This document shows, piece by piece, positions 36,401 to 47,700 of a stretch of DNA of 64,000 nucleotides. The stretch is taken from assembly GCF_028656935.1 (NCBI RefSeq), contig NZ_JAMDGZ010000034.1, positions 1 through 64,000 on the forward strand, read 5' to 3'. The position numbers and the translations under genes are program-made. How positions within the stretch are numbered: the first letter of the stretch is position 1; each line of letters starts with the position of its first letter. The notes below the pieces were generated by a model. It searched no databases, was not told where the DNA came from, and saw only the letters and a list, made by a program, of their open reading frames with translations. Source of the DNA: Pseudomonas rubra. Its GTDB lineage: Bacteria > Pseudomonadota > Gammaproteobacteria > Pseudomonadales > Pseudomonadaceae.

Positions 36401-38756
36401 ATTGAGCGAACACCTGCTCGCCCGACCAGGACAGCTCTGCGACGCGGTAGGCCGGCTTGCCGTCATACCGCATTTCGAGCGGCAGCAGATCGCGACTTTC
36501 AAGTGGCCGGACCGCGGCACTGACCATCCGCGTCATTGGCATCTGCGCGGCAAGCGGCATCTGTGGATGGCGTGACCAGTAATAGACCTTGGGCATCGTC
36601 GACAATCTTGAGGCGGCGCCCCAAGCAACGCTGGCGGTATCGAAATCGATGCTCAAGGCCAGGCTGTCACGCGTCACAGTCACCCGCTGTCCGTGCAGCT
36701 TCGAGGTCAGACTGAGCTGGTTGATCGCGATGGATACAACCGACTGTTCCTGCTCGCGCCGTTCCAGCGCAATGTCGATGAACGCGCCAGGGCCGGCACC
36801 CAGGCGCGCAATGGCTTCATAGGCATCAGGCCGGTCGCTGGACAGCCACAACAGGCCGCGGGTGGACAAGTCCGGTTGATCGACCACGGCGTGGCCGCGC
36901 AGCGGTGTACGACCGGCAGTACCGGTCTCTGCGCGCAGGGCCAACGCTACCCGCAACCGACCGGCCCCCTCCAGCGTTACCGACCAGGGCGCTTGTTTGA
37001 TCAGTAGCCCCGGTGCCGGGCGCGGTTCGAACGCCGAAAGCACTTGCGGCATATCGTCAGCCGGCATGAAGCGCAGGAAACCATCCAGTGCATTGGTCTG
37101 GGCGGGAGATACATTGCTCAACAACTCGCTATCGAGTTCCAGGTTCAGTGGCGGCAAATTGGGAAATGGCAATTGCAGCCAGCCGTCGCTCATCGGGAGG
37201 AAGCCTGGCAATAGAAGACGCGTGTTGTCGAATTGGCCAGCGGCCAGTGGCGACAGCCCATAAGCGCGGCGTAACGCATCCGCCAGGCGGTGTTCGTCCA
37301 GCGACACGGCATAGGGTTTATCAGCGGTGGTCACCAGATCAATCTTCAACTCTGGCGGGGCAGTGTCCAGATGCGACTCCAGCTTCAGGTACGGCGCAAC
37401 CGCCCCTTCGGCGACAGATTGCGGGCGCGCCGACGCCCAGGCCAGAACCAGAGTCCTGTCCGCGTTCAGCCCAGCGACAAACGAGCGATACAGATCGTCG
37501 CTGCCAAAATAGCGCTCGGCCTGGTTTTTCAGTGCAGCCGGAGTCGCCAATATGAAGTAGTCGCCCCCGCCGCAGTTGACTACCCCATCCACCCGCTGGT
37601 CACTGGATGGGCTGAGTAGGTTCAGCCGCAGGTGACGGCCGGGAATCTCAACCGGCAGATCGCGGGTCTCGCTGCTGATCACCAGGCCCGGCCAGTTACC
37701 GTCTCTGCCCGCAAGCCTGGCGACCGAGAGACTGTAACGAAACGCCGGAACCTCCTGGGCATCGCCGCTGAGCCGAAAACCGTGCAGCGCTTCTTCCTGG
37801 CTACCGCCCGGCAACACCGAAGCCCAGGCTGACAGCCAGTGCTGCCGTTGATCCGGAGACAGGCGATGCGGTTGCAGGGTCAGCACCAGGCGCCGGTCTT
37901 CCGTGGACAACAGAAAAGGTCCGTTCAGGGTGCCGGTCACGCCGGGAAAACCAACCGCGCATTGCAGTTCGATGCCTTCCGGTGTGAGCGTCAATGGATA
38001 GCGACAGATATTCCCCCGCGTCGACTCGGGCACCGCGTTGGGTTGCAACGCCCCTAACCAGGGAAAGGCACCATCGGCCACTGCCAGGTCGATGCGCCCG
38101 GCAACCAAGGCGAATGATGGAACCTTGATAGCTTTGCTCACCTCGCCCGGCCAAGGCTCACCGGGGTTCAGGCAAGGCTCGGCGAGCACATGCTGGAAAG
38201 CGGCCGCGGCAGGTGTGCGGGAGCTCTCGGGACTGGCAGGGACCGGCCCGGTGATGAAATAGGCCGAAGTGGTCAGTGTCGCGCCGTCGCTCGGCTTGAC
38301 GAACTGCCAGCGACGTTTGCTCGGCAGTACTTGCGTCAGTAGCCCGCCGGTTGCGTCGAAGGCGCTCACACTTAGCCCTTCTTCGCACGCCTTGATGTAG
38401 CTTTTCTCCCAGTCGTTCGCCGGCAGCCGTGCGAAGCCAACAGGATGAACGCGACTTGAAGCCTTGAGGTCCGGTGGACCCTTTTCGCTATCGAACTGAG
38501 TGCAGTATTTGCCGCTGCCGTGCCCGGCGATCAGGTGCAGTGACACCAGGTGCGGGTAACGGAAACCGTCCTGCCCATCGGTCCCGCCGGCATCGATCAG
38601 CAGCGCGCGCAACGGATGGGTGTCGTCTTGCGCCAGGTGTGCATGATTGTCCAGAAAAGCATCCGGCGCTGCAGCCCTGAGCTCCCAGAGTGGTTGACCC
38701 GAGGTCAGCAGCGGCCCGCGAAGCAGGACATGGCGAAGCGTTGTGTTGTCCATCAT
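30411..38756 (-). CDS. Giant 2781-residue protein with C-terminal lysozyme-like domain
   Basis: One unbroken frame of 8.3 kb. Most of the protein (residues 1 to about 2550) is Leu/Ala/Pro-rich with many short strands and turns, suggesting a long beta-rich fold; I recognise no family. The last 200 residues look like a lysozyme/lytic-transglycosylase domain: YIGGMESHFG with a candidate catalytic Glu2627, then GGPAKGLLQLQ, a helix with ATVLRLQLMRD, and CYQWWLANWHG. Such an arrangement is seen in phage and type VI peptidoglycan-cleaving domains. No signal peptide or membrane helix is visible. It starts 9 bp after the 3612-residue gene ends, so the two form an operon. Export route and target are unknown. 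Confidence 0.8.
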   Translation of the reverse strand: MMDNTTLRHVLLRGPLLTSGQPLWELRAAAPDAFLDNHAHLAQDDTHPLRALLIDAGGTDGQDGFRYPHLVSLHLIAGHGSGKYCTQFDSEKGPPDLKASSRVHPVGFARLPANDWEKSYIKACEEGLSVSAFDATGGLLTQVLPSKRRWQFVKPSDGATLTTSAYFITGPVPASPESSRTPAAAAFQHVLAEPCLNPGEPWPGEVSKAIKVPSFALVAGRIDLAVADGAFPWLGALQPNAVPESTRGNICRYPLTLTPEGIELQCAVGFPGVTGTLNGPFLLSTEDRRLVLTLQPHRLSPDQRQHWLSAWASVLPGGSQEEALHGFRLSGDAQEVPAFRYSLSVARLAGRDGNWPGLVISSETRDLPVEIPGRHLRLNLLSPSSDQRVDGVVNCGGGDYFILATPAALKNQAERYFGSDDLYRSFVAGLNADRTLVLAWASARPQSVAEGAVAPYLKLESHLDTAPPELKIDLVTTADKPYAVSLDEHRLADALRRAYGLSPLAAGQFDNTRLLLPGFLPMSDGWLQLPFPNLPPLNLELDSELLSNVSPAQTNALDGFLRFMPADDMPQVLSAFEPRPAPGLLIKQAPWSVTLEGAGRLRVALALRAETGTAGRTPLRGHAVVDQPDLSTRGLLWLSSDRPDAYEAIARLGAGPGAFIDIALERREQEQSVVSIAINQLSLTSKLHGQRVTVTRDSLALSIDFDTASVAWGAASRLSTMPKVYYWSRHPQMPLAAQMPMTRMVSAAVRPLESRDLLPLEMRYDGKPAYRVAELSWSGEQVFAQLQGSWQYKLPTRWPLPPQPQKEPLDPLQARGIGLIAFGVPGAELAPWVERWEGQRWQSLRAALRYDLPVLDEAFAMASLPRATEAPGTGALVPEPLDAPPTATALDWNALEQFWQEQERRLQLARVAHSYIGGYKALNDFATVGIDSLVGGLRWNAPTTGFGLDPNSMLPYGWMQLGNQQPLAGNEALLGLEKTFSVSSGQLTIDGVASSEIAVQVLGNSPSSFLRNGFLTDARGVGARPLDLSHGWWRALSGLGPADAQTVGRFSSQHMLEVKEHDGDAHNLLRFWFKDLPLNRDGRFKGRSDVDTFAWQDGQLQQGGFEWRLLPASATSPGFASGSERIALGDMFIEPLRLAALQAHFKAGAPSDPVPQSLTVVARLHIGTEREDVDDGGNLLNLDFTASPAGHLLLKTVGLHGDAPLRFPIMVGSRLVTLQANAVALVNGQLALVAPCLVFDFAGQPVQLPGAKQSAGPTFTWSDGNAQSGKLVITAAKLMVNQSGSGQGSRSRLNVEHELAIAPGPADKGVTVLRVKASGELESDQHDATLFLLDSEVAVQVALARGALSLTSMRGSRFSTALVKGFPETGSINFGLIACIAAFSDSNAPLQSVHFCGVFSASDKLRKKSRCSLSLDRVLIEGGGTPDDWYGELTLHGKLAGQSIIGWPQVSPLTASDEQVPFPENASNGRRKLRIENGPGHTHEVEWLLDGHRMSMYTAGCINRADSRQGIWTATVMSRHSLTRDGEVPLRFTAVDSIALGAMAALIPPWPNGADAEKLERNARSTFAARYRHGDLGITWPGRGGLGSVLHGAQGAAFRQAIYSKGEQPGNVVVIGGFVGLIEQAGSDVAPLLRLPALMGLSASYLGNGSEKPLLMQSEVNKHIDIDVAWPDSLAALPISPTFSCAASPATANERDLEVAVSIGARPLQGDSGARSRLAGALLVEQSFATDFKAQSLEQTPYFFASAAALSRVLNDHKATAAAPRVLSVVSQVHCDSKEQNPQRRAAALLTSGNWDQLIDSAPAAKDRGELLVAGDRVLVQPWPGLDFSDQADDGFDAQVAMKAHTLLSRPRAALLRDRHGEFRTVSLPQPTLQPRARVALEQQFADAGRGYLLPVHTGEEMAGVEEGFSAALRDDKTGGSGIAALSRRVNLPALATSLGSRFCAENAVWLAQQRTPLYLPIQSRFTCEPIPWLVPAAPRSRVPVVRVLDEHLKRLGTPERVDIWQPLLASQAMLAAVSERPGILLARHLRLEVGAEQGVNAVEAFDALFPRFGAPAQASAALARVERTPRPGPFAENKGNQTFDRRPCASPLLPTLNHRAWVGPADSLGGRSRRANGAVFDWTVTLVAAPETSGTITSSWDGSLRLIAEIDEKPSDNTAGPGSWADELLQLLFGAPALPAKPPYRLQASASLEINGHSLPFRSLHVLPLQGQRHLPNGVQRGYASIVLDMREADPANTVPGPALATIAELLVIADATPSAQLKLTVHPAAVVRDDKQTLGPFVLAADDQALPGGDSNAPVMLRFSLWPLLRERGALALEPTSLLFIDPAYDAGLSAPPHQVTQRGEQHIKVFAADRQRVNRQGSVTLMAYTQPLISGNIDKLPLALRLLRRSGEMRDLTLASAANTLPASLVLEQIHELSLGRLLTSDGKPADMAAGDLLELAVTFPDNATLQLTLMLTDEPVAEPPPGLYAALSRTVHGNRAQLSLPLYAQSPLPWRVDLIDAAAGFRAGLLRRSARFMWTLARPADETAQRGVHIVKADRNGQTYLPGAQSIDSDFIAPQRIVELLAKAGTLELLALAGDTDDARRTRIKGFWTAFNQMLKNMGDADEKAQRIKRLLLYIGGMESHFGLYRDQFGGPAKGLLQLQCGTLKDIVAQADVMDRGNVAGRKDRIEKLHATQKAFADSKALLAAAAGLPVRAGFPADSAFIGLARDNDVFAATVLRLQLMRDSTEVPNSPETCYQWWLANWHGPVNVPADSQAKFLQVSATADSDLRVLKLS

Positions 38757-38765
38757 CAGGCACCC

Positions 38766-41700
38766 TTAACTGATCATCGTGACGAGCTTCGGCCATTGCA
38801 CCGCAACGGACGTAACCCCTGGGTGTTGTGTCTGCGTCTCGCCCGGCCATGTCGCCCGTGCGTCGACTGCCCGCAGCTCCAGGCGACCAGCATTGCCGCG
38901 CAAGCGTTGCACCAGCAGTTGCCAGAAGCGCGAGTTGACCTTGGTCAGTTCATGGCCGCTGGCGAGCAGAGCGTCGATTTCACTGTCGATCGGGATATCC
39001 CACAGAATCAGGACCTCGGGCATGCCCGCCGGGGTTGGCACCGGCGTCAGTTGCAACGGTCCGGCCTCCCAGGCTGGCAGCCCGGAAGCGGAACGCGGCC
39101 AGTAACGCAACGGCTTGATGGCGGTCAGGTCGATCAGGTTGCCGGTGCGGATAGCCTGGGTGAAACGTGCAGCCAGATCAGCGCCGGTGCCGTTGTCTTT
39201 CAGCCATTGCTCAACCCGTTCCCCCACCATGAGGCAATCGCCGAGCAGCTCGCTGGTATCGAATTTCCCGTGGAATTTGAACCACACCGCCTGCTGCCCG
39301 AACTGGCTGGGGAAGCCTAGGATCCGCGCTTCATAGTCAGATTCACTTTCCAATGCCCTCTGCTCCAGGCCGAAGCTTCGTTCATGCGCCGCCAGCACCC
39401 TGCCAATGCGAGAAATGGCGCGTTCGAATAGCAGGTTGCTGGAATAAGCCGGGAGCCATTGCATGCTCATGAGGTCAGTCAAGATCGGCGCATAGGTTAC
39501 CGTCAGGCTGAAGGTGCCCTGGTCGGGGCTGCTCAGGACCAGATCCGGCTCGCCAATCGACGTCCAGCGTGTGCCACGGCAGCGAACCGCTACGGCAGCG
39601 GTTGCCGGGTCTTCGGCGACCAAACCGGTGTTCGACAGTTCTTCGCTGAGCAGCGTTGCGCCGCTGGGGGCGTGGTAAAGCAACTGATAGCTGATATCCG
39701 GATCGGGCCACCAGCGCACATCCCGCGGATCCTCGCTATCCCATTCGCGGGCAGCCTGCGGCGTCAGGTCGTGGTGCGACAACAGCCGATGGCTGAGCAG
39801 ATACAGTGTTTCGTTGTTCTTTCCGACCTTCAGGCTAAGTATCGGCGCTAACTTTTTAGCGTTGTCCAGCGTCCGTAAGGCGCGCCGCGGCAGATCGTCC
39901 TGAAGCACCGAGACCAGTTCGGACACCACAATTCCGGCGCGCGCCGCGGCAACCGCCAGCACTTTGTAATGCGGCGCCACAGCTGGGAAATTCACCACAT
40001 CGGCGCCCTTCCACAGCCCCGATTGACTCTCGGCCATCTCGGCCAGGCGCGCCGGGGTCAAACGGCGCAGTTCGCCCGGTGCCGGTGGCTGGTCGTCGCG
40101 CGAGCGCTCCCAGGCCGGTTGTTGCTGCGGATGCACGGCCTTGCGCTGCGGGTACAGGTTGGGCACGGCGAAGTTGTGGCGTTGAGTGAGTTTTTCCGGC
40201 CAGCCAGGACTTCGGTAGGCGCGCAACTGCGTGAGCAGCACGTCAGGTTTGCCCAGCCGGGCGAACAACGAGCGGTTGGATGCGGCCAGTGACTCTTCGC
40301 CGTGGCGCGCCAACATGAGCTCCCAGGTTTCGTGCTGGATCGAACTGCCGAGAATCACCGGTGGCTCGATGCGTTCGGTGCGTGGCACCACCGCGATGGC
40401 GTGGCCGATCGGCTGTTGCAGCATATCGGCCGTAACCAGCCGCTCGCGCTCATCCGGTGGCAGCACCTTGACGCTGGCCATCAGGTGCGCATAACGCGAC
40501 ACCGGTCGCAACGCATAGGCGCGGGCGTGTCCCCAGCGGTCATCGCTGGGAATGTACAGGCGCACGCAGCCAGCAGCATCCGCGGCCAGCCGCAACGGGT
40601 TGGTCTTGCTCGGCGCCGCAAGCGCCAGGTTCACCACGGCTGGCCCGGTCAGGTGCGGCTCGGGCGCGGCGGCGTAATCGAGCAAGCGCTGCGACCATGG
40701 TGCGTATTGCTCCATGAGTGAGGTATAGGCGTCGGGTTCTGGATCGGCAAAGTCCGGTGTGACGGCGTGCAGGTGCGCGAGCAAGGTGGTGAAACGGCTA
40801 TTTTTTTTCATTTGCCGCGCCCAGGCCTCGGCCTTGTGCACCGCGAACAGCTCGAAGACCTCAATGCCAGCCGAGAAGGCGCCTGGGTCGCGCAGTGGCC
40901 TGCCACGCCTGACCGCCGTCGTCGGGATTTTTACATTGACAGTCTTCTGCGCCGGCTTGCCATCCGCGGGAGAAATCGTCACCTGCAACTCGTACCACAT
41001 CTCTATCCCGGCGAAATCATTCCGCCCGTCCGGATAACGCTCCCAAAGCCGATGCTTGACCAGTCTGGCCTGGGCGAGCTGCAGCTTGACCTGTTCGTCC
41101 TGTTTGCCAAGCGTGACGCCATAGCCCGTCGCCGGATCGACCAGATCGATTACCTCGCGGACGTTATCGTTGCTCACTCGTTTCAGGCACAAGGAGATGC
41201 GCTCCACGGTCCAATCGTTGCCCGCTTCGCCCTCAAGCGCTTTGAGGCAAGCCTCGACGTTATCGAACGTCAGTCGCCGATACTTCCAGACCATCTCTGG
41301 TGTCGGACGCAACGACAGCTGAATCATCGCCAGGCCGTCGTCGTCCACCTGGAAAGCTTTGCTGCCGGTGGTCGCCGTGCTAGTCGCGTCGAACGGCCGG
41401 ACCACTCGATTGCCACCGGGTTTGAGCAGCACTTCGGCGAACGCCTGGCACGAGTTGCCGAGCCGCCGCTGCCAGCGTGCGAGTACGCCGCTGAACACAG
41501 CGTCAACCCGCGCCGCGAGTTCCGATGGCCGCAGGAAGCGGCCCTTGCCAAGGTCATACAGGCGCAGTGTCGCTGCCAGCCCCAGTCCTTGCAGGACGCC
41601 CCAGCCGTACGGGTCGCTAGAGGCCGGGCTGGCCGCCAGATAGCCGTTGAGCTCACGGGCATCGACCTGCGGTGCCGGCTGCAGCATGACGTTGTAGGCG

Positions 41701-44700
41701 CGATAGACCTGAGGTACGAACTTGCCCGTCTGATTGCCCGGCTGCCGATCGCGCAGGGCCAGCTCGGCCAGTGTTTCCTCGAGCAGCGGGTGCAACGGCG
41801 ATCTGAAATCCAGCGCCACTTGCACACTGGCCAACTGCGTCAGACGGAGGCCGTCCGTCCCGTCGATGTAAGCCGAAAGCTCAAGGTTCAGGCCATCGAG
41901 CGCTCCCGGATCACGTCTCCACAACGCCAGCACGTCGGTTTGACTGTCCAGCCCCTCCAGGCACAAACTCAGCAACAGGTAGCGCAAGACGCTGGCGCTG
42001 AACTTGTCTCCCTGCTCTTTGCGCAAACACTGATACTGGTCAAAGACGAAGAAATGCTGCTGCGGAGCAACGCCGGCATTTTCAACGATGGGCACACACT
42101 GTTTGATTTCCAGCGTCGACAGCTTGCCATCGAGGGTGCGCGCGGCCGGCGAACCGACGGTGATGGCAAACTTCGCCATGATCGAATCGGGTACGCCATT
42201 GCGCAGCAGTTCAATAATCGCCGACTCTGGCGCCTGCAACAGAAGGCGCTGGCGCGGCAAACGCTCGGGGAAGCAAGGCGTCGTCTCGCGTGCCGAATAC
42301 CAGGCACGCCGCGGCGCTGAAACCTGGTTCTGAGCGCAGGGCTTCGCTCGCCAGGATTCGCTTGGGTAATGGGCCTGCCAGCCCAGCCAGTCGGCATTGT
42401 TCGACGGTACCAGGCTGGCCTCCTCCGGCGCCAGCAGTTCGATATGCGCGACGCGACGCGCTCGCTTCCACGTATCCGGGCTGTTCTCAAGGGCCGTCGC
42501 CCGGGTGTCCAGCGGTGCCAGGTCGTCAAGGTCCAGTTCATGCAGATCAAATCCGGCAACGCTGGTCAGGTGCAGCGGCTCGACAGTCTTCGAATCCCAG
42601 TTCGGCACCACATCGAATTCCAGATGCACCGCGCTGCGACGGGCGCTGTCACGCTGCACTTCGATGCACTGTTCATTGTTGCCCGCCCATTGCTCCAGTC
42701 TGGCACCCGGCACCGGCATGCGCAGATGCAGGAATCCGCTGCGCACCCTCACCTGCCGCTGTGGCAGCGGCGGCAAACGCAGATGAACAGGCCACTCGAA
42801 AACTTCCGGACGGGTGCTGTTCAGCTCTACGTCTTGCGACTCTTTATCATTGATCCGCTGACGGTGGTCCATGGTCAGTTCACACGCGACCGGCACCAGG
42901 TGTGAAGTCAACGGTGGGTTGTCTCCTTGCTGGCCGTCGTCGGGAAGCGTGATGTTGGTGCGCAGCCAGAACCGGGTGGCGACCCGCTGTCCATCCGCGC
43001 TTATCCAGAGTGCATCCAGCAAGCGCGACAGTTGCGCGCTGCTCAACAGCGCTTTGTCCCATCCAGGTTCGCCACTCAAAGCCCCCCAGCGATCAAAGCG
43101 CCGCAGTGTGTCCTGATCTGGCTCCAGAGCCTGCACGCGTGCACGCAACGCTTTCTCGCGCTCTAAAGGATGCGCCTCGAACGACAGTTGGGACAGATCA
43201 TTGGACTGAATCTCGAAATGCAACTGCACCGGTACGGCTTGTGCGCCGGCGCTGCCCAGGCCGCGAACCTTGTCGGTAGCGCCACCGGCGGCATAAGAGC
43301 CTGCGGGCAGAATCTGCTCCTGTTCGACTATCAGGGTGTAGGAACGCTTCGCCTTGAGACCGTCCTTGTGCTTCCAGGCCGGGTCGTGCACCGCGATGTA
43401 CAACGCAAGGTCGTTCGGTCGATTGTGCCGGGTTTGCCAGCACAGACCGCTGTCCGCCGGGCTCGCTCGCTGGTCGCTGTAAAGCGTCTGCACCACGCGG
43501 ATCTCGGCCTCGGCCGAGCGCACCGGTGCACGCGGCATTTCAAAGGTATAGAGGAAGCTCTTGCTCAGGCCACGGGTGCCGGCAATGTCCACCGGGGTGA
43601 CCGAGTAGGTGAATGTCACATCGCTGGGCAGCGTGAGCTGCGTCCAGGCTCGCGCGGCCAACAGTGCGTCGGACTCATTGGTCGAGGGCAACAACGCCCG
43701 GCGCCAGTCGGCAGGCAGGTCGGCAAAGTCGTCGATATACTGCCAGTCGGTGGGATATAGCGCGACCCGGCTCAGGCCTTTACCTTCCTGCGACTCGCCA
43801 AGGGTCGCGGCGGGCTTGATCTGCATCATCCGGGGTTGATACTCGCGGCCTTCAATGGTTCGGCGGATTTCGTAGTGATGCAGGAACTGATCGGGATCCT
43901 CATGGATATTCCGCAACCAGGGCAACGACAGGTCCCAGTTCATGCACAGGCCATTGGCGCCAAGTTCCAGCTTCGAGCGGTCGAAGATCGGGTCCTGACG
44001 CTGGAACCAGCCCTGCGCCGGATTGAACACTTCGACGCTACCCGGTACGTCGTCGGTCTGGTCGTGCTTGTACACGGTCAGCGATTGCGCGAGTTTTTCC
44101 AGCTGCTCTACCGGGCCATAGAACATCATCCCCAGGTCGAGCACGTGGGCCTCGTCGGGATTCGTTCGCCCGGCGCCGCTGGCGAAAGCGACGAATTGTT
44201 CGAGGAACATGCTCATGGCGGTGGAGCGCGCCTGATGGGCCCGATCATCGGCCGGATACTGCACAGCGTCGGCGGCATGCTGGCGTTGCGCGTGATCGCG
44301 CTGCGCCGCGCGAGCGGCTTCGTCGCGGGTGTCCTGCGGTGTCTGACGTTGATGTTGCCGTGCGCGTTTCGGTTCTTGACGGTTCAGCGACAGGCGCCAG
44401 GGCTCAGCATCCTTGACTGCCTGCCAGGCAGTACTGGTCAGGAAACACTCGTCGAACAGTTGGTCGAGCCAGAAATCCACTTGCGGGGTGTCGACGGGGA
44501 TTTTCGAGGTCCAGCGGCTGAACACGTACTCAACTTCAGTCTTGAGCGCCAGCAATTCGCCCAGCGTGCCCAGGCGAACGGTATCCACCAACTGCCCCAG
44601 GTTGCTGTAATCCAGCCGGTAAGAGAATCCCGGCAACGGGTTGTTCTGGCATGGCGGAGAGGCATAAAAGCCGCCCTCCGCTTCCTGGCGAACCTCACGC

Positions 44701-47700
44701 GGTACCAACAACCCATAGGCATAAGTGACGCCCGTGTGCGCAAGGCTGGCAGGGGCAGCCGCTTCATGCAACACCAGCCAGAAATTCGTTTTGCCGATAG
44801 ATCGCCCGGCCCCCGGCGGGTAGATCAGGTCAGGTTTCGGCACGCTGCCAGACTGCGCCGTTGTGGGTGTCGGCAACGCCTGCTGCGGCTGTGCTTTGCG
44901 GGTCTCCAACTGCGCACCGGCGTCAATCCGCTGGTCACCGTCCTTGCTCGCCACGGCGGGCGGCAGGTCTGGCTGATCGGCGCTGATCGACATGGCCAGA
45001 AAGCGCTGTACCTGGGCCCGCGCCGCATCCAGGGTGGCGGAATTGAAGGCGAAGCCAACGCCCACGCTCAAGGTGCAGCCAAATACCGAGATCGCCAGTC
45101 GGGCATTGCCCCGACCGCCCACGCCGGAAGTGGTCACCGCCATCTCGATGGCGGCGCTGAATTGCACGGAATAAGAGAAACCGATGCGGATGGTGAAGCT
45201 CTTGAACCCTAGATCGATCTCCATCCAGGCGCGAACCCGGAAGGTCAGAGAGGCATCGAGCATGACCAGACCGTAGACCATCGAGCCACTGAAGCGCCAA
45301 CTCAAATAAGCGATCAGGCGGGCGACGAAGCGCGCCTGCAAAGTGGCTTCGACGGCGACACCGACCGAGCCACCGCTGCTGCCGCCGAATGCCAGCCAGG
45401 CGTCCGCTTCAATGTTGTAGCCCCACAACAGACCATCGTCGGCGGCGCGGAAAATCATCCCGCCGCGCAAGGTAACTTTCATGTTCGGACTGTCGACCAG
45501 GCGCACCGCCAATTGGTCAGGCCAGCCCAACTCGTAGTGAAACAGCCCCGGACGGATGTACAGCGTTGCCGACCAATCGACCGACTCCACCGCGCGACGC
45601 AGCACCTCGCCCGTGCGCAGACCCTCGAAGCGCTCGCCAATGAAACCCTTGGAGTCGCCGACCATTCGCGCCAGCAACTCCGAACGCGGTGCGCTGATGT
45701 ACAGGTAACCACGCAAGCCAGGCCGCTCGCGGAAGCTGTCCTTGTTGGCGCGAAAGTCCGCGTAGTTCACTCCGAGCCAGCCGCGCAGCGAAGCCAGCAG
45801 GGTCAGGTCGGAGCGCAAGGCGACGATCATGTCGAAGAAGAACGGGTTCTGTGCGACCTCTTCTTCCTTGTCGATGTAGGTTTTCTTCGCTGGGTAAGCC
45901 TGCAGCGCCGCGCGCAGCGCCAGGGTAAAGCGATCACCCTCGGGGTCGGGAGTCCAGGCGCCAAAGCGCGCCAGATCGCCCTGGCGTTTGGACACGTCGT
46001 CGAGTACCCGGATCAATTGCGCCGGGGTTTTCGCCTCGTCGGCGGCGCGAATGCCGGTCAGTGTGTAGCGAAAGCCGAAACCCATGCCGGCTTCGCGCAT
46101 GTAGAAGTTCCAGAAGCCGGTGGGCACTTCCACCGCCAACTTGTCTTTCTGCAAGTAGACGAAGAACGCCTTGCGCCGTGTACCGGGCACATCTTTGCGC
46201 TCCACTTCGAGGAAGCCGAGGCTCGCCTGCATGGTGCCCCAGCCAGGGATCTCCACCTCGCCTTCGCCAAGGAAACCATAGGTGTTGTAGCCGACCGGAG
46301 CGAACTGTTTGCCTTCGACCGTTCGGGTCGACGGGTCGACTGCGAGCACCGCTCCCCGCACCTTCACCGAACCGGCCAGTTGCAGGTCCAGACCCAGACC
46401 TTCGGCACTGATCCGCGGTAGTGCTTCGCCCTTCCTGGCGGGGGCGATCCACAAACCATGGAAGTCGATTTTCGGCTGCATCACGTCACCGATCTCAGCG
46501 AACTTGATCTGCCCGGAGAGATTGATCGCAGGTGCGCCATCGAAACGATCCGAAGACGGGTGGAAGCCGAAACCGCGCAGTTCGAAGGTGAACAGGTTGA
46601 ACAGCGAGAAACTTTTCTTCGGGTTCAGCGCCTTCTGGAACGATATATGTCGGGCCAGCACCCGCGCATCGCCGGTTAGCGGGGTGCGCTCCAGGCTGAT
46701 TTCAATGTCCTTGAGAAAACCCAGCAAGCCACCCTCGAATTCGCCGGCCTTGGGCGTGAAGCGCAACGATCCGGTGACCAGCAAGTAGAGGTGATAACCG
46801 CCGTCCAACTGAATACCGATATCCAGGTCGGTGATGTTCAGGGTGAAACGGGTAGCGTGGCAGACGATGGCCTCGCCCTTCTTGTCGATGGCCACCTTGC
46901 CCGACTGCAGCACGATACCGCTGGCATCCTGACCGAAGGCCAGATCCAGCGTGCACTCGGCATCCCCGATCAGCGCCGGCGGCAGCGTGCCGCGCCCGCA
47001 GATCGTCGCCTCCACCAGTTTGCTCGCGGCCATCTTGAAGCGCCCCGTGTGGAAACGGAACGGCACATCCAGGCCATTGATCCGCACAGCGCGGTCGTCA
47101 ACGGTCGCGCTGATGTCGATGCCGCGCCGACCGATAAAGAAATTCGACACCTTGAACACGATACCGTCGTCGTTCGCCGACAATCCGTTGAAACGCAATT
47201 CCATGCGTGCTTTGTCCGGATTGAGGCCAAGTCCGGACTCACCGTCGAGGAAACTCAAGGTAAACATCTCGACTTCGTCGTTGCGTTTGCGCGCGTCGTC
47301 GTCGAGCTGTTCGATGACCCAGGTCAGGCCAAGCGCCTGCTCAAAAATGCGACGCGACTTCAGGCCTACTCCAGTGGGAGCCTGCAGTTTCACCCGCAAG
47401 GTTTCCAGGGCGAGAGTCAGAGCGAGCTTGACCTGGCTCTGAATCCCGGCCGCCTTGACCCCTAGGGTCAGTTCGCCGTTCACCTCGCGCTTCGCGGAGT
47501 TGTAATTGGAGGAAAAATTCTCGACCCAGACCACCTGAGCGAAACTGTCCTTGAGCTTTTTGAGGAAGTCGTCTTTCGGCGGCGGGTCTGCCGCGATGCC
47601 AGGCTCACCCATCCCCAGCAGTGGCAACAGACGATCCTTGGCGAACGCGACATCCACGTCCAGATCCAGTGGTTCCAGTTGTAAACGGCCTTTGACCTCG

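Noticed and set aside
40767..42320. Plus-strand frame of 517 codons inside the 3612-residue gene
   Set aside because: It is antisense to a gene with normal codon usage, is Gln/Arg/His-rich as complementary-frame readings of GC-rich genes are, and has no ribosome-binding site or family match. The same holds for the plus-strand frames at 43836-45212 and 38550-39320.
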